Counted from the first letter of the stretch, positions 45,437 to 58,649 are shown. The stretch is DNA of 64,000 nt from Euonymus europaeus (GCA_963580455.1 OY756966.1:18727001-18791000); one strand, 5' to 3'. Translations and numbers: made by a program. Notes: a model not told the origin generated them from the letters alone.

Positions 45437-46343
45437 TTCTTTGGCCGAAAAGACAACCAGAATTTTCAGACCCGCTTTTGATTCAAAACGGGTCATTTTG
45501 ACCCGACCTATACCGAGTTGTATTGTTTTGGGTCAGATAAATTTATGTTAATGTGGCTAGTTGATTGGGTTTGAAATGTTAGGCTAGGTTTATGTTAGTT
45601 TAATGGATCAAAAGATAAAGAAATAGGACTTGGGTTCATCTTTGGGCTTTTGTTTATAATGTTCAGGTCTTGTAGATGTTTAGGCCTCAAAATAAGTATT
45701 TGGGCTCATGTTAGGAAACTGTGTTGGGGATTTTGGGATTTTATTTTGTTTATATGTGGATCTAAGTCATGTAATATGTAAATAGTGAAAACAAAAATAG
45801 TGAAAAATGCATGCATATTTATTTTAAGTTGTTAGAGACATATAGGCATTTAGAGTTTTATTGCTTGTGAATATGAATTTATTTGCTTAAGGATTTTATT
45901 TTATATGAAAAAGACACAACCCGATTCCCATATCCTTTTCAAATCCAATTCATCCATTCCGATTCCATAAGTTTGAATTCCAAACCCGATCTCTTTTTTA
46001 ATTCTAAACCAATCATCAAATTTAAATACAACATCATAAGTTGGAACACTTTTAAATACAACGTCATAAGTTGGTGTTTTCAAAATCCAATTCTTTCCAT
46101 GCCATAAGTTGGTACGACCCAAAAATCCAATGATTATTCCTTCAAAATGACGCAATCTTGCAAACAATAGTTTTCAGAAGACATTCAATTATTTAAAAAT
46201 TTAGTAATTGTTTTAAATAGGAATCATGGGGTGCCTAATACCTTCCCCACGCTCAATCGACCCCCGTACCCCCCATTCGTGGTTCTCAAGTTTTTCAAGT
46301 GTCCAATCGCACTTCAATTCGATTGATGGTGACTCTACTTTTG
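45437..46343 (+). other. Ogre-like LTR 3' portion and primer-region signature
   Basis: Begins abruptly at the truncated LARD LTR. It ends with GGGGTGCCTAATACCTTCCC, GTGTCCAATCGCACTT and GGTGACTCTACTTT, blocks shared with 22562-22720 on -. The GTGCCTAA.ACCTTCCC and GGTG[GA]C[GT]ACTC motifs are what I associate with the LTR end and primer region of Ogre/Tat elements. Two short near-repeats (TAC[AG]AC[AG]TCATAAGTTGG, about 46025 and 46057) are also present. Confidence 0.5.
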
Positions 46344-46455
46344 ATGCCGGTTGATTCAATTAGCTAATTAATAACTACTCAAAATCAAGATTCACTTTTC
46401 ATGCCAGTTGATTCAATTAGCTAATTAATAACTACTCAAAATCAAGATTCATGTC
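46344..46455 (+). repeat. 57-bp tandem duplication
   Basis: ATGCC[GA]GTTGATTCAATTAG starts at 46344 and 46401. The two copies are almost identical. It sits immediately after the primer-region signature, in what would be the leader of an Ogre-like element. Confidence 0.85.
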
Positions 46456-48453
46456 AAATCAATTTTTTGATGTAATGTCTTACCGTCAATACATATACAC
46501 TGATACACAACCAGTAAACCTAATAGGATTGGCTCTATAATTTTTAATTGTTTCCATCAAATAACTTGCTATTGCACGTGAACTATTGTATTTTTGCATT
46601 TCACCCACATTGTTCACATACTGAATTAAAGCCCACGACAAGGTATCACTACTTGTGATTGGTTATTTGGTGCTCATCTGTTCCATGCTCCGCTTTGCAC
46701 CCAAGTTCCTCACAAAGCATATCGCAAACTGGTTCTTGGCAACATCGCTGATAAGTCGCTCTGATTTTTAGGTTTGTCAGTTTATGCGATAGTCGACTAT
46801 GTTATGTTCAGTGCCACGTAGTTCTTGATCTCTGACTCTGGTTCCAGTCGGCGCAATTTTTGTAGCTTTAACCTCCCTTTGATACCATTTTAGAAAGCTG
46901 TGTTTTCTTATTATTTTTAGTAGTTGCACTACACCTGTATACAAACATAACCTTTACAGAATTATGGGGTAGAAGTATGGGCTATTCAATTCTAGATCTG
47001 GATCTACGATAGTGAGCTATATACAATATACAACTCACAACACATTCTCTTAATCTGTTCAAATAGCTAGTATATGCTTGAGAAGTCCTTGCCTACGCGT
47101 CGAGCAACTTCATCCAATACTCCTACGAATGATACCTTTGATTTCTTAGATGAACCAGGAATTTTGTTGCTAGTGCTTTCACCAATAACCTTGAATGTAC
47201 ACAAAAGAATTTTTTGACATAAATTGAGTGACCTAAAATGATATTTGTGGCGCTGGTTACTTACTTAGTCATCAAGATCATAGTAGCTTATTTTCCGAAG
47301 GAATCCAAGCTATAATTTTCTTGGAATAAATTCTCTCTTTTTTAATTTTTTTTTTGAAGTTTCAAATCATTTGGATGAAGCAATAAAAGCATAAGAAATA
47401 AAGGCTTTCTATTTATCCCTATTTCCCTCATCAATAACTCAATTTGATTTACGGTATTTGGTTTTGGTGTATGTTATTCTAACTTCTATTGATATTTTAT
47501 ATGCCTTCGGTCTTAAATAAATATATTATATACGTATATAAGGCTATAGCCTATAAGCTGTTGGTTTTTTACTCCCCAATTGTTTTTACATTCGTTTTTG
47601 TACAAGATAAGTTCCCTAGAGGTCATGGGAAGTATGTAATTAATTAATTATCTAGAATGCAAGCAATTATCTTGTCTCTGTTGTTATTGGAAGATGAGAC
47701 AAAACTTATGTAGCTTGTATTCAGTCTTTTCCATATTTGATTGGTAGAACTTTGAACATGTATTGTAATATTGTATTATATTATTCTTGAGACACGTCTT
47801 GTTATTGAAAATTATGTTATAATTATAGGAATATGGCTATTTCATCAGTAACTTCAAATGCTAATATTGGTGAAGCAACAAGTGATTTGAACAATCAAAA
47901 TGCTTCGACACTTGTATAAGGTGGTGTTGGATAAGAGAGTGTGATTTGTATGTGTTGCATACTTGAATTTTAACATTCTTCTTTTGTTTTTGCAATTTGC
48001 ATGTGTTGAATACTTAAATTTACGAGATATGTACTGCATATATACGTCATAAAATTAATATATATATATTAATTTTCAAAACTCAAAATGTTTAATTTGA
48101 TTAATCCCCAAGAAAGCCCCAATTAATCCAGTAATCCTAGTTTCCACGAACCGTCTAGCTTACAAACATTGAATGTAGCATTAGTCGGTTTTGTGACGCT
48201 TTCAATCTTTGTGTGACAATCAGTTACACATTATAATTCAGCTTCGCATTTGAATGAGAGAGAATTCCTACGTTTAGCAATACATTGGTGGCGCTACACA
48301 TCTTACGACTTATTAGCTCAGTTTCCTCTCATTGGCAAGATTAGTCATCTCAACAAGACTTTAAAAATTCGTTACTCTATTTTTCTTATTTTTTGCGTAA
48401 TTCATTCCTTTAGATTCTATTCATGACAGTTAGTGTTAGATGTATATATGTAA
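46456..48453. other. Non-coding interval with a copia primer-site relic
   Basis: No domain in any frame. TTTGATACCATTTTAG at 46878-46893 reads on - as CTAAAATGGTATCAAAGGGA, a diverged initiator-tRNA primer site next to what may be an LTR edge. AT microsatellite TATATATATATTAATTTT lies at about 48058-48076. Confidence 0.4.
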
Positions 48454-48814
48454 TGTTATGATTTGAACCTCAAATAATGAAGTAGATTGAATGAACCTTT
48501 GAAACCCTTGTTTGGATATCCAAGCACAAAACCAATGGATGTAGAATGACAATAAAGAGCAATCAAGCAATAAAGAATACAAGATTTACTTCGTTCGGCA
48601 TTAGCCTACATCCAAGGGGAGAAAATGAGATTTTTTTATTAGGTTTGAGGGAGATATACCAAAATTTACAAAATACAAGTATGGGTTGCGCTTATACTCA
48701 AAAGAATGCGTGTGCGCGTAGGTGCACCAAAAAATGGTGCAATCTACTTTGAGTGCCCCAAGTCATGCCTAGGCGCACCTCTAGAGTAAATTACACATGC
48801 AATCAATTTCAATA
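48454..48814 (-). repeat. 3' LTR of decayed copia (about 361 bp)
   Basis: Matches 53345-53507 and 54762-54961. It contains the TTCGGC-ATTA-GCC stem (48595-48605) shared with other copia LTRs here. On - it is preceded by a purine tract GAGGTGAAGAA. Confidence 0.8.
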
Positions 48815-49049
48815 ATTCTTCACCTCGATACATATTTTCAAATCTATGACGACCACGCTTGTACAGTAAACCATCCAAAACATACTCCATGCAGCAACAT
48901 ATATCCAATACAAAAAATAAAATAGTTGCACCCAAATGATCAACTACACAACTACATGAAACAATACCCAATCTCCCAAACAACGACTAGACCATCGCAA
49001 TGGTTGGTTGCTTACGTACCCCGCAAGGATAAGCCTACCTTAGTTCTAT

Positions 49050-51900
49050 CAAATGGCTTCACCGAGGCTAACAACCAACATAGAGAATATGGATCCAGTT
49101 GACAGAGACTAAACTTGCTCATTGGAACCACTTTGGTTAACATATGGCTGGATTCCCCTTTGTACCAACCTTCTTCACATGTATGGCACCTTCCTCAAGG
49201 ATCTCTCTGATAAAAAGATGCTTAACTCTAATGTTCTTGGTATTCAGATATAAAGCCTAAATTTTCACCAAATGAATGGCCCCCATGTTATCACAATAAA
49301 TCTCTAGCTTGTTTTACAATGAACCCAACTAACTATACATACCAAGCAACCATTCAGCTTCCTTCATAGTCTCATTAAGAGCTATATAAACTGCCTTCAT
49401 AGACGACAAAGCCACAGTAGACTCCAACTAATCGGTCCATTTGCCAAAGTAAAAACTGATTCAGTAGTAGACCGACTATTTTCCAAATCACCAGCAAAAT
49501 CAGAATCAACATATTTGGCACTCAACACATTCTTATGCATATATTTTTCAAACATTTAAAAAAAATCCACAGTACCATGGAAATATAGTAGAATCCATTT
49601 CATATCTTGCTAATGACCCTTGCTAGGGTTATGCATATATATACTCACCAAACTAACAGCATGTGATATGTCGGGTCTCGTATACACCATAGCATACATC
49701 AAGCTACTGCATTAGCATATGGAACATGATCCATGTACTCACGAAGTGACTTACAAGCTTAGTGTCCTCCTTCATTCCAAAATGCCATAGTACTTTTTGC
49801 AAATATCCCTTTTAGGACAAATAAACCCTACTCCTCGTCTAATCTCTATGAATCTCCATGCCCAAATTTTTGTTGGCTTCACCAAGATCTTTGATTTCAA
49901 ACTCAGAAGCCAACTTTCTCTTTAACTTCTCAATTTCATCTTTGCTACTGCAAGCTATAAGCATATCATCGACATGTAAAAGCAAATAAATGAAATTACC
50001 ATAAGGTAGTTTGTTGTAGTAAACACAAGGATCTTGCTAACTCTTAGTGTACTCTAACCCAAGCATAAGCCGATCAAACCACTTGTTTCATTTTCTAGAA
50101 GGCTATTTCAATTGATAAAGCAATCTTGTCAATTTACACACCAAATTTTCATCTTTAGCTCTAAACCCACATGACCGAGTCATACAAATTCCTCCTCTAA
50201 ATAACCATATAGAAATGAAGTTTTCACATCTAACTGAGCTAAGTCAAAATCAAACTATGCTACCAAAGCCAATAAAATAAGAATGGAAGTATGTCTTAGC
50301 ACTGTAGAAAAATCTCATTATAATCAATAAATTCTCGCCGTGCATAGCCTTTAGCTAACAACCTAGCCTTGTAGCGAACAATACCTTCAAGAGATCCTTC
50401 CTTCTTATTAAAGACCCCTTTTCATCCAATGGCTCTTCTACCTTTAGGTAACTCACAGAGCTTCCATATTTTGTTCTTTAAGAGAGACTACATCTCCTTA
50501 CTTCATAGCCAATTGTCACTTATCAACTTCAATGCTCTGAATAGCCTAGCGATAAGTAGCTAGAATATCATCGTCAATAATCGAGAGTGCATACACCAAA
50601 ATCATATCCTTCATGAGCCAATTGCTTGCCTTTTCCAACAAACACCTTTAGTTGTTACAATAGACTCCTATACAATAGGAGTAGGAGCCTCCATATTTGA
50701 AACATCATCAACTATATTTGGATCATCATCTCCATCAACTTGGGTTGCATTTGTGTTTACATCCACAAGAGGCTAACCCTCATAACCATTATCTACCTCA
50801 ATAGCAATCACTGATATAGTACGAACTGGAATATTATCTTAAGGTAAAGGTGCATCTATCTCCACTTGTTGTGAAATCTTCTTGGAATTTGTTGAATTCC
50901 CCACATTATTGGAGACATTGTCTTCATCAAGAAAACCTCATCAAAAGTCTTATTGCTACTTAGCAAAATCTTTTTGTATTTTGGATCCCACAACTTATAT
51001 ACTTTGAATCCTCTTTTCACACCCATAAATACAACTTTTCAAAGACGGGGTTCCATCTTACCATATGTGACATGATAATATGCATAACACCTAAATATAT
51101 GAAGGGAATCATATTCTTGAGCAGACTCACCAACCATAATAACTCCATATGAGTTTTACCTTATAATGCAAGCAAAGGCAATCGATTGATGAGATGATAG
51201 TCATAATTCAATGCCTCTGCCAAAAATGCCTTACCCAATCTAGCATTAGACAACATACACGGTATCCTCTATAGCAAAGTACGGTTCATGCATTCTGCCA
51301 CCCCTTTATGTTGCGGCGTTCTTTTAATTGTGAAGTGTCTTTAGATACCCTCATCCTGAGATAATTGGAAGAACAGATCAGAAGTGTACTCCCCACCATT
51401 ATCAAAATAGAGCACCTTGATTTTTCAGCCAGTCTAATTCTTCATTACTTTCTTCCACCTCACAAACATTTCTAAGACTTCGTCATTATGCCTCATGGTG
51501 TACACCCATAATTGCCTAGAATAATCATCAACAAAAGTCAGAAAATAATGTTTCCCTCCAAGTGATACATTCTTGGAAGGATCGCAAACATTTGTGTGCA
51601 TGTAATGTAATATCCCAGTAGTCTTGTGGATAGTTGTTCCAAATGTAGATCTTTTATGCTTTCCAAGAACACAATGCTCACATAAATCTAACTTGCAAGC
51701 AATGAAACCTTTCAATAATCTTGTCGAACAAGCTTATGGAAAGATTTTTCACCTGTATGCATCAATCGCATATGTCAAAATCTGGTAGTCAATCTGCAAA
51801 ATTTATAGCCTTATATAGCTGATGCTAAGCCTGTAACTTTATTTCCCTTCATGTAATAAAAATTACACTCATGAGTGTCTTTCATTTAAACCATAACTCT
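49050..51900 (-). pseudogene. Copia pol remnant (integrase, RT, RNase H)
   Basis: Integrase 51434-51715: LCEHCVLGKHKRSTF (second half of the HHCC domain) and FVDDYSRQLWVY with the first catalytic D. RT about 49800-50500: YYNKLPYGNFIYLLLHVDDM (catalytic HVDD), then KLASEFEIKDLGEA and LGMEIHR. RNase H about 49260-49450: STVALSSMKAVYIAL, then LEIYCDNMGAI. Stops and small indels occur every 100-200 bp, so this is an old copy. Confidence 0.8.
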
Positions 51901-52091
51901 AGAAATTACATTGAAAGTGTCATCTTGAATTGCAATACGGTAACCTCTACTTTCCAACTGACCGATGGAGATAGGGTTCTTTGTCACTCTTGGGACATAC
52001 CTGACATCCTTCAACTCTCTGACCACTCCATCATGCAACATCAACTACGTGCTACTAATCCCAAGAATCCAACAAAGTTACAAATTCCCAA

Positions 52092-53117
52092 TCAAAACAA
52101 CACCATTCTCATAGCTAGAGAACCTGTCCCTATTGGGACACACATGGAACGTAGCCCTAGAATCCAAGATCCACTCATAGTGCTTGCGGAACATGCAATC
52201 GATGGAATGAGCATTGAGTAGTCCAAGTCTTCCTCTTCACCCTTCTTATGAGCAACATTAACCGGTGAAGAATTAGAGTTATTCTTCTTCTTTGCCGCCT
52301 TTGGAAAATATTTCTTCCAATGCCCTTTCTCATGGAAAAAGCACACTCAACCTTAGTAAATTTTCGTCCTTCTCTTGATTTGGATCGACCCCGTGACGAA
52401 CCACCACCATATTTCTTTGTATCTCTCAACCTCTCATCTCTTGTTACCAATGCCTCTAATTCTGAATCACGGGATGCCTCTTTATTCTTCTTTGTAAACT
52501 CAAAATTTGACAATGCAATACACACTTCATTGCAGTTCAATTCTGTCTTCACATGTATCAAAGTGTTGACAAAGTTCTCAAACTCCTTGGGAAGTGAATT
52601 CAACAACAATAAAGCTTTCATCTCATTCTCGACAATTTTCTCTAAATTCACCAAGTTGGCAAGCAATTTAGTGAACTCAATAAGTGGTCACTCATAGAAG
52701 CACCCATCCTCATAGTGAAGCGATTAAACTTCCACAAGAAATGAAGACAATTCTTGATGCATTTTTTCATGTACTTATCCTCTAAAATTTGTCACATCTC
52801 CTTAGGAAAACATACATCTTGTACAAAATACTTCAAATCTCTCACTAAGCATTTTTGGATAGTACTACATGCATATTTGTTCATATGTGCCCACTCTTTA
52901 CCATCAATTTCATCTGGCTTGTCTTTCAAAACTTCATCGAGATGTTAATGCGCTAGAGCATCCAACACCACGACACGCCATATAGAAAAATTGGTAGTCC
53001 CATCAAACTTCTCTACATCCAATGACTCCTTTGAAACAATCCTAGTTTTCTACTTGAAGCATGTCCATTACGGTTTCCTTTCATAGTTTCAACTAGAATA
53101 TTGTCATCACTCGACAT
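52092..53117 (-). pseudogene. Copia gag remnant
   Basis: The start at 53117 gives MSSDDNILVETMKGN, and downstream is a Gag-like FDGTTNF-type block. 52175-52666 holds the UBN2-type part (LLNSLPKEFENFVNTLIHVK, ELNCNEVCIALSNFE) and an Arg/Ser/Gly-rich linker. 52092-52346 has a knuckle-like F.HEKGHWKKYFP in which expected Cys residues are replaced, so zinc binding is unlikely. It is broken by several frameshifts. Confidence 0.75.
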
Positions 53118-53344
53118 CCTTAAACAATTTGATTTCACACAAAAAAAGCAATGAATTCCAAATAGATAGTAAACAGCTGAGAAATTGAACAAACAAAATC
53201 TAAATCACAGCTCAAAATTCTCTCAGGAATTTTTTCAAATAGCTTATGGGCACTACTCAAGCAACTTCTTCACCCAAACCAAAAAATCTACTTAGAACCA
53301 ACAAAGGAACCCAAGGAATACCAACCTCAACCTCTGATACCAAA

Positions 53345-54961
53345 TGTTGTGATTTGAACCTCAAATAATGCAACGGATTGAACAAATGGCCAAAACCCTT
53401 GTTTAGAAACCCATGCACAAAACCAATGGATGTTGAGAGAATCATAAGTGGAGAATGATAATAAAGAGTAGTCAAGAAAAAAAGAACACAAGATTTACAT
53501 AGTTCAGTGATTGGGATGATATTTTGCATATTTTTGTGGAGTTTTGAAAGTAAAAAGCTAAGTTTCAAAGCTACAAAATGGGATTTTTTGTCAACTGTCC
53601 GGACGCATATCAGAAGGCATTCAGATGCTTTAAGAAGAAAGGCGGATAGAGCTAATTTCAAGCATCTCCATCCGGAAGGTACTGTTCACCATCCGGATGG
53701 ACAAAGGAGAAAGTAAAAAATGTCACTGAAAAATCTGCACACTAATTTTCGGGTCAACTTTTGAAGATGCAAATGAACAAATTGGAAGAAACTTTCTTAT
53801 ACAAAGTTGAATTAGACATCCAGATATTTCCATCAAGTACTCATACAGATAAATCCATTGAGAATTGAAGTCTGTGGAGCTAAAACAAGTTGGTGTCTCG
53901 AATAGTTCCACTAATTTCGGGTTTTATGATTTTTACTCAATTCTTGAAAGGGAAACATGACAAATTGTTTCTTTTGGCCAATGAGACTCATTTTTAATGG
54001 GTTAGGATGGTCTTTTAACACATGTATTAAGGTTTTTAGGGTCTTGAGACCCCATTCTTGTGACAACTCTCACTTTGGCCGAAAATTGCAATTCATCTTA
54101 GGGTTTTGTTCTTTCTTGCTTGTTCTTCATTTTGGTGCTTTTTTGGAGTTCAAAAATCAACCCCAAAAATTTTTGCAGGAGTTTTGGAGACCCAACCAAC
54201 TAGAAGAAGAAGTTCTTCCTTCTCATAGAGCTTGAGAAAAGCCTAAGTTGGAGTTGCTTCAACCTCTATTTGTAAATTGGAAGGTCATTTCGCCTCAAAA
54301 TTCGATATTAGATTTGATTTCTAAACTCTCTTTACTTATTGTTATTTCATTTAGTTATCATATTTGGATTTGCAATTTCTAGTTTAGTCTTTTTGGTTAT
54401 TGTTCATTCCAATTTTGTTTTCACTTTAATGATTTATCCTATGCTAGATTTTGTTCATTTTATCTTTGATTTTCTGCAATAGTTTAGTTTCTATTCCCAT
54501 TTCATATATTCCATGTTAGGGTTTAATCCAATCAATCACCCCAAGATGAAAAATCGAATCCAACCAATGGTTAGTGCAATTTTTCCACACTTAACATTCT
54601 GAATACCATATTTAATTTGTAATTAGGTTAATAATCCATAAACCCAAGCCGAAACCAAAAGTCTTTGTGAGAAGATTTGGGAATCACTCCTATTATTACT
54701 GTGACAAGCCTACACTTGGGAAAACGTAAATCCACTTAGCTATTTTGGACGAGTCATTCAGCGTTCGCCTACGTCCAGAGGGAGAAAAGAGGGTGTTTTT
54801 TGTATTAGGTTTGAGGGGGAGATACCAAAAATTATAAAATACAAGTCTAGGTCGTGACTTATATCTAGAAAAATGCGTCTGCGCTTAGACTGCTATGGGC
54901 ACTCCAAGCTGCGCCTAGGGGCATGCCTAGAGCATATTGCATATGCAATCAATTTCTAACA
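53345..54961 (-). repeat. 5' LTR of decayed copia, split by solo LTR
   Basis: Halves 53345-53507 and 54762-54961 together match 48454-48814. On - the primer site lies at 53331-53342. Confidence 0.85.
53508..54756 (+). mobile_element. Solo LTR, 1,249 bp (Ty3/gypsy Athila-like?)
   Basis: Begins TGATTGGGATGATATTTTGC and ends TTTTGGACGAGTCA. The perfect duplication TTCAG flanks it (53503-53507, 54757-54761). No primer site, purine tract or coding sequence is present, so it is the product of LTR-LTR recombination. The start (GATGATATTTTGCAT) and CCAAGATG/CACTTGGG-type end recall Athila LTRs; that assignment is weak. The ORF 53257-53661 on - spans the insertion boundary and is fortuitous. Confidence 0.85.
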
Positions 54962-54966
54962 TGTAG

Positions 54967-55288
54967 GGCATTATATTTGATTAGTTACTTGGTTCATATT
55001 TTGTATTTCGTAATAAGCAAAGGTTGGCTTTGCAGTTCATAAAATGGACTATGAAGGACATCAGAAGTCAATTAACTTGATTACAGATGGGAGTAGAATG
55101 GATGATGTTGTAGTTTATTGTGTTTTTTTTAAAAAAAGATATTGTTTGATGAAGTTAATTTGATAAATTAAAAAAAAAACATGAACTCAATCGGAGTTTA
55201 TTACGTTTTGGCGGGTTTCAAAGAGTTAAGAAAACAAAAAATATAAAAAAATGAGGTATTTGTTTGGTGAGTTGATATTAATAGTTGC
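54967..55288. other. Non-coding spacer between two copia elements
   Basis: About 320 bp, A/T-rich with several A runs and no motif. It is the pre-insertion DNA flanking both elements. Confidence 0.5.
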
Positions 55289-55745
55289 TAATATCTTTTG
55301 TTGTTTGCACATAATTTGATCAAGAAGTAGACTGAGATCAAGAACAGAGAAGCAAGAGCTGGGGAAGAAGAAGATAAAGACTCTGAACATTGTGTATATT
55401 CAAAATCCGTAACTCAAGAGAGATACAAATACGTTTATACAAGATAAAATTTGAAAGTAAGCGATCACTGAATGATGTGATCCTGTACAGTAAATTATGA
55501 ATAAATAATACATGTAAATTATATTATCTTTGACTTATGAAACAAAGACCTAAACGGCACCGCATGGGATAAAACTCAAATATCAAAAAAAAAAATTGAA
55601 ACGGTGCGTGTAACACTTAATTGAAGAGGACAGAACATGTGTAAACAACGTGTCCATCATCTTCATCGCTCATAAGTTTTGTTTGATGAAGATTCTGGAC
55701 CGGATTGTTCTCGATCTGCAGATTCTTCCTTCATACATTTTGTCA
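55289..55745 (-). repeat. 3' LTR of Ale-like element (457 bp)
   Basis: Direct repeat of 59720-60136 with an extra segment near 55410-55450 and an A-run expansion (about 55587). Confidence 0.9.
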
Positions 55746-55845
55746 TCCCCCCGCGCTAAAGTTGGGGAAATTGCACCATGTTCATCTTGGAGATTAAATG
55801 GTGGATTTGATAAATTGGAAGGCCTTTGGTAAGGAGATCGGCAGG

Positions 55846-57360
55846 CTATTCACTGGATTTGAGGTGAGTAAGTTTAATCATGCCTTGTTGAACATTTTCC
55901 CGTGTGTAATGAAGGTCCAGCTCTATATGCTTCATCCTTTCATGAAACACTAGGTTTGTTGCGATGTGTAATGTAACTTGATTGTCACAGTGTAACCTCA
56001 TAGGATATTGTAATTGAATCTGTAATTCCTTGAAAATGTTATGAATCCATGCTAATTCACTAGTTGTTGATGCCATAGCTCAATATTATGGTTCAGCAGA
56101 GGGCTTAGATACTATTTTATGCCTCTTTGACTTCTAGGAGATTAAAGCATGACCTAATTCGATGTAATACCTATTATAGATCTTCTTGTGTCTAGGCAAG
56201 CTGCCCAATTTGAGTTATAATATACTTTAACCTATAGTGTGTTAATAGGAGGATAGAAGAGTTTATGTTCTAGAGTACCCTTGATGTATTTCAGAATTCT
56301 ATGAGAAGCATTCAAATGCATATGAGTGTGAATTTGCATAAACTGACTCAAATGATTAACTACATTACCGATATCAGGTCTTGTAATGGTTAGATACATA
56401 AATCGACCTTTAATTCTTCTAAAATATAGAGGATTAATTAATAAATTCCCTTCCTTGCTAGATAATTTGGTGTTAGTGTCTATAGAAGAATTTGTAGATT
56501 TTGTATTATGAAAACCAGTATCTTTTAATAAATCTGAGGCATCTTTCTTTGAGATAGAAAATAGCGTTGTGGTGTTTTTTTGAAATTGTATACCTAGAAA
56601 AAATTTTAAGGGACCTAAATTCTTTCTCTTAAAACAAGTTCCTATATATTGTTTAACTTAACTTGATTTATGAGATGAATGTTGTTCCCTCATATTGCCA
56701 TATCACCTACATATAGTAATAGAATTACTTTGTCTTTACTCTTCTTATAATAAAACATGGAATAATCTTATTTGCTTTGAGTAAAACCAAAATCTAATAG
56801 AGCCTTTTTACATTTTTCATTCCATTGACGAGAGGCCTGTTTTAGGCCATAAATAGATTTAGTTAACTTACAAACCAGATTATTTTAGCTTGTTTAAGAC
56901 CTGGTGGAGGTCTCATGTAAACTTCTTCTGAATCACCATTTAGAAATATGTTATGCACATCTAAATGATGAATTGTCCAATTATTCATAGAAACTAAGGC
57001 TAAAGATATCCTAATAGTGGAATTCTGAACTACCGGTGCAAAAGTCTATCTATAATCAAACCCCTCACTTTCACTAAAACCTTGAGCAACAAGTCTAGCC
57101 TTCTATCCTTCAATAGTACAATTTGGGTTATATTTAATTTTAAAAATTCATTTAGATCCTATGGCTTTTCTTCCTTCTGGAAGACTAGTAAGAACCCATG
57201 TGCTATTGTCTTGAAGAGCTTGAAGTTCATTATTCACAGCCTCACGCCACTTTTCATCTTTTAATGCATCTTGATATTTTTTAGGTTCTTGATGCAATGA
57301 AATTGAAGCAATAAAATGAGCATTAGATGCAATATTAAAAGATTCAGAAGCAGTAACCAT
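55846..57360 (-). pseudogene. Ale-like reverse transcriptase and RNase H
   Basis: RT opens at 57148-57360 with EAVNNELQALQDNSTWVL. The catalytic region near 56700-56725 reads ILLLYVGDMAI, so the second motif residue of YVDD is Gly and activity would be lost. RNase H ends at 55846-56076 with TTSELAWI, LHCDNQVTLHIATN and MKHIELDLHYTRE. Several stops and shifts lie between. Confidence 0.82.
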
Positions 57361-57440
57361 GTCACATTGATAATCAAAAAGGTAAGCTAGCCTTTTTTTT
57401 TACTTCCAGTGGAATTTTGTGCTAGAGTAGTGTCATTTGG

Positions 57441-58448
57441 TTATACTAGCACATTAGTAGTACCAGTATCAATAATAGATGTAATATTTGTTGTAATATT
57501 CAATGGACTGGTATTTTTGTCAGATTTAAAAGGAAATCCAGCTTCCTTAAAAATGGCATCTCTAGAAATGAACAATTCTTGTGTCTCTAGATTGAGAAGT
57601 TGATATCCTTTAACTCCTTGAGGATATCCCAAGAAAACTGAAGGTATTGACCTAGAATTGAGCTTAGAGGATTGAGGTTTATTATTCTTAGCTAAACAAA
57701 ACCATCCAAAGACTCTAAAATCATCATAATCGACCTCTATGTCAAAGAAAATTTTGAATGGACTAGTATTGTTTAAAACCTTTGTGGGTAATCTGTTTAT
57801 AATTTACACAGTTGTTTTAAGGCAATATGACCAGAATTTTTGATCCAGACCACTCTGGATTCTAATTGTTCTTGACATACTTATAATGTATTGATGCTTG
57901 CGTTCTACAACCCCATTTTGTTGTGGGGTGTAGACACAAGTTTTTTGATGTATGATTCCTAATTGAAGATAGTGTTTTGGCATAATAAATTCTTGTCCAT
58001 TATCTGCCATGTTAACTTTGATTACTTTGTTAAACTGCGTCTGAATATGGGTTATGAAGCTCTTGACGTAAAACCTAGTCTGTTGCTTAGAGGACATAAG
58101 AGAAAAACCAAGTCATACGTGAGTAATCATCAATAATTGTTAGAAAATACTTATAACCATCTAAAGATTCAGTCGGATTTGGACCCCAAATATCCGTATG
58201 AACTAAGTCAAAACATTTTTTGGATTGAGAAGTACTTAAATAAAAAGGTTAACAGTGTCGGTGTGTGTAATATTATGTTGATGAGCATTAGGTAAAGACA
58301 CATAAGCATTGTTAATGGAATAAAAAATGTCAAACAAATGCATGTCACATATTATATGATCACTGGCACCACTATCAATTATCCATTTATGAATATTTTT
58401 AGCATAATTATAAATAGAGTTACCTACCACTAATGCTACAATGGCCAA
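57441..58448 (-). pseudogene. Ale-like protease and integrase
   Basis: Protease: HKWIIDSGASDHI (58236-58448), active site DSGA intact. Integrase core: NMADNGQEF and VYTPQQNGVVERKHQ (57804-58097), followed by MGYPQGVKGYQLLNLET and LFISRDAIFKEAGFPF (57441-57632), the usual post-core module. Stops near 58235, 57790 and elsewhere. Confidence 0.85.
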
Positions 58449-58649
58449 ATGTTAAGAGGAGATTTATGCACTGGAAGCTTTAGTCCTTAAAAAGGCTAAT
58501 ATTTGCTGATACTAATCGCTTGTGAGATCCACAACAACATTTGGAATTGATGTTTTTGTTTCCACTTGATTAGTAGAATGAGATCTCCCATCTCTATTGT
58601 TAGACTTGAACCTTTTGGTTTTGGGAAATCCATGAATTCTAAAGCACTT

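Larger units (their letters stand above)
48454..54961 (-). mobile_element. Decayed Ty1/copia retrotransposon with a nested solo LTR
   Basis: LTRs at 48454-48814 (3') and 53345-54961 (5', interrupted) start TGTT[AG]TGATTTGAACC in + reading. On - the 5' LTR is followed by TTTGGTATCAGAGG, a Met-tRNA primer site. Flanks TGTAA (48449-48453) and TGTAG (54962-54966) look like a target duplication with one change. Gag, protease/integrase, RT and RNase H lie on - in copia order but are heavily mutated. Motifs such as LLLHVDDMLIAC suggest the Tork/TAR side of copia. Length without the solo LTR and its duplication is about 5.25 kb. Confidence 0.88.

Noticed and set aside
53257..53661. 134-codon minus ORF
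   Set aside because: It runs from the copia internal region through the LTR into the solo LTR, so it crosses a nested insertion boundary and cannot be a native gene.
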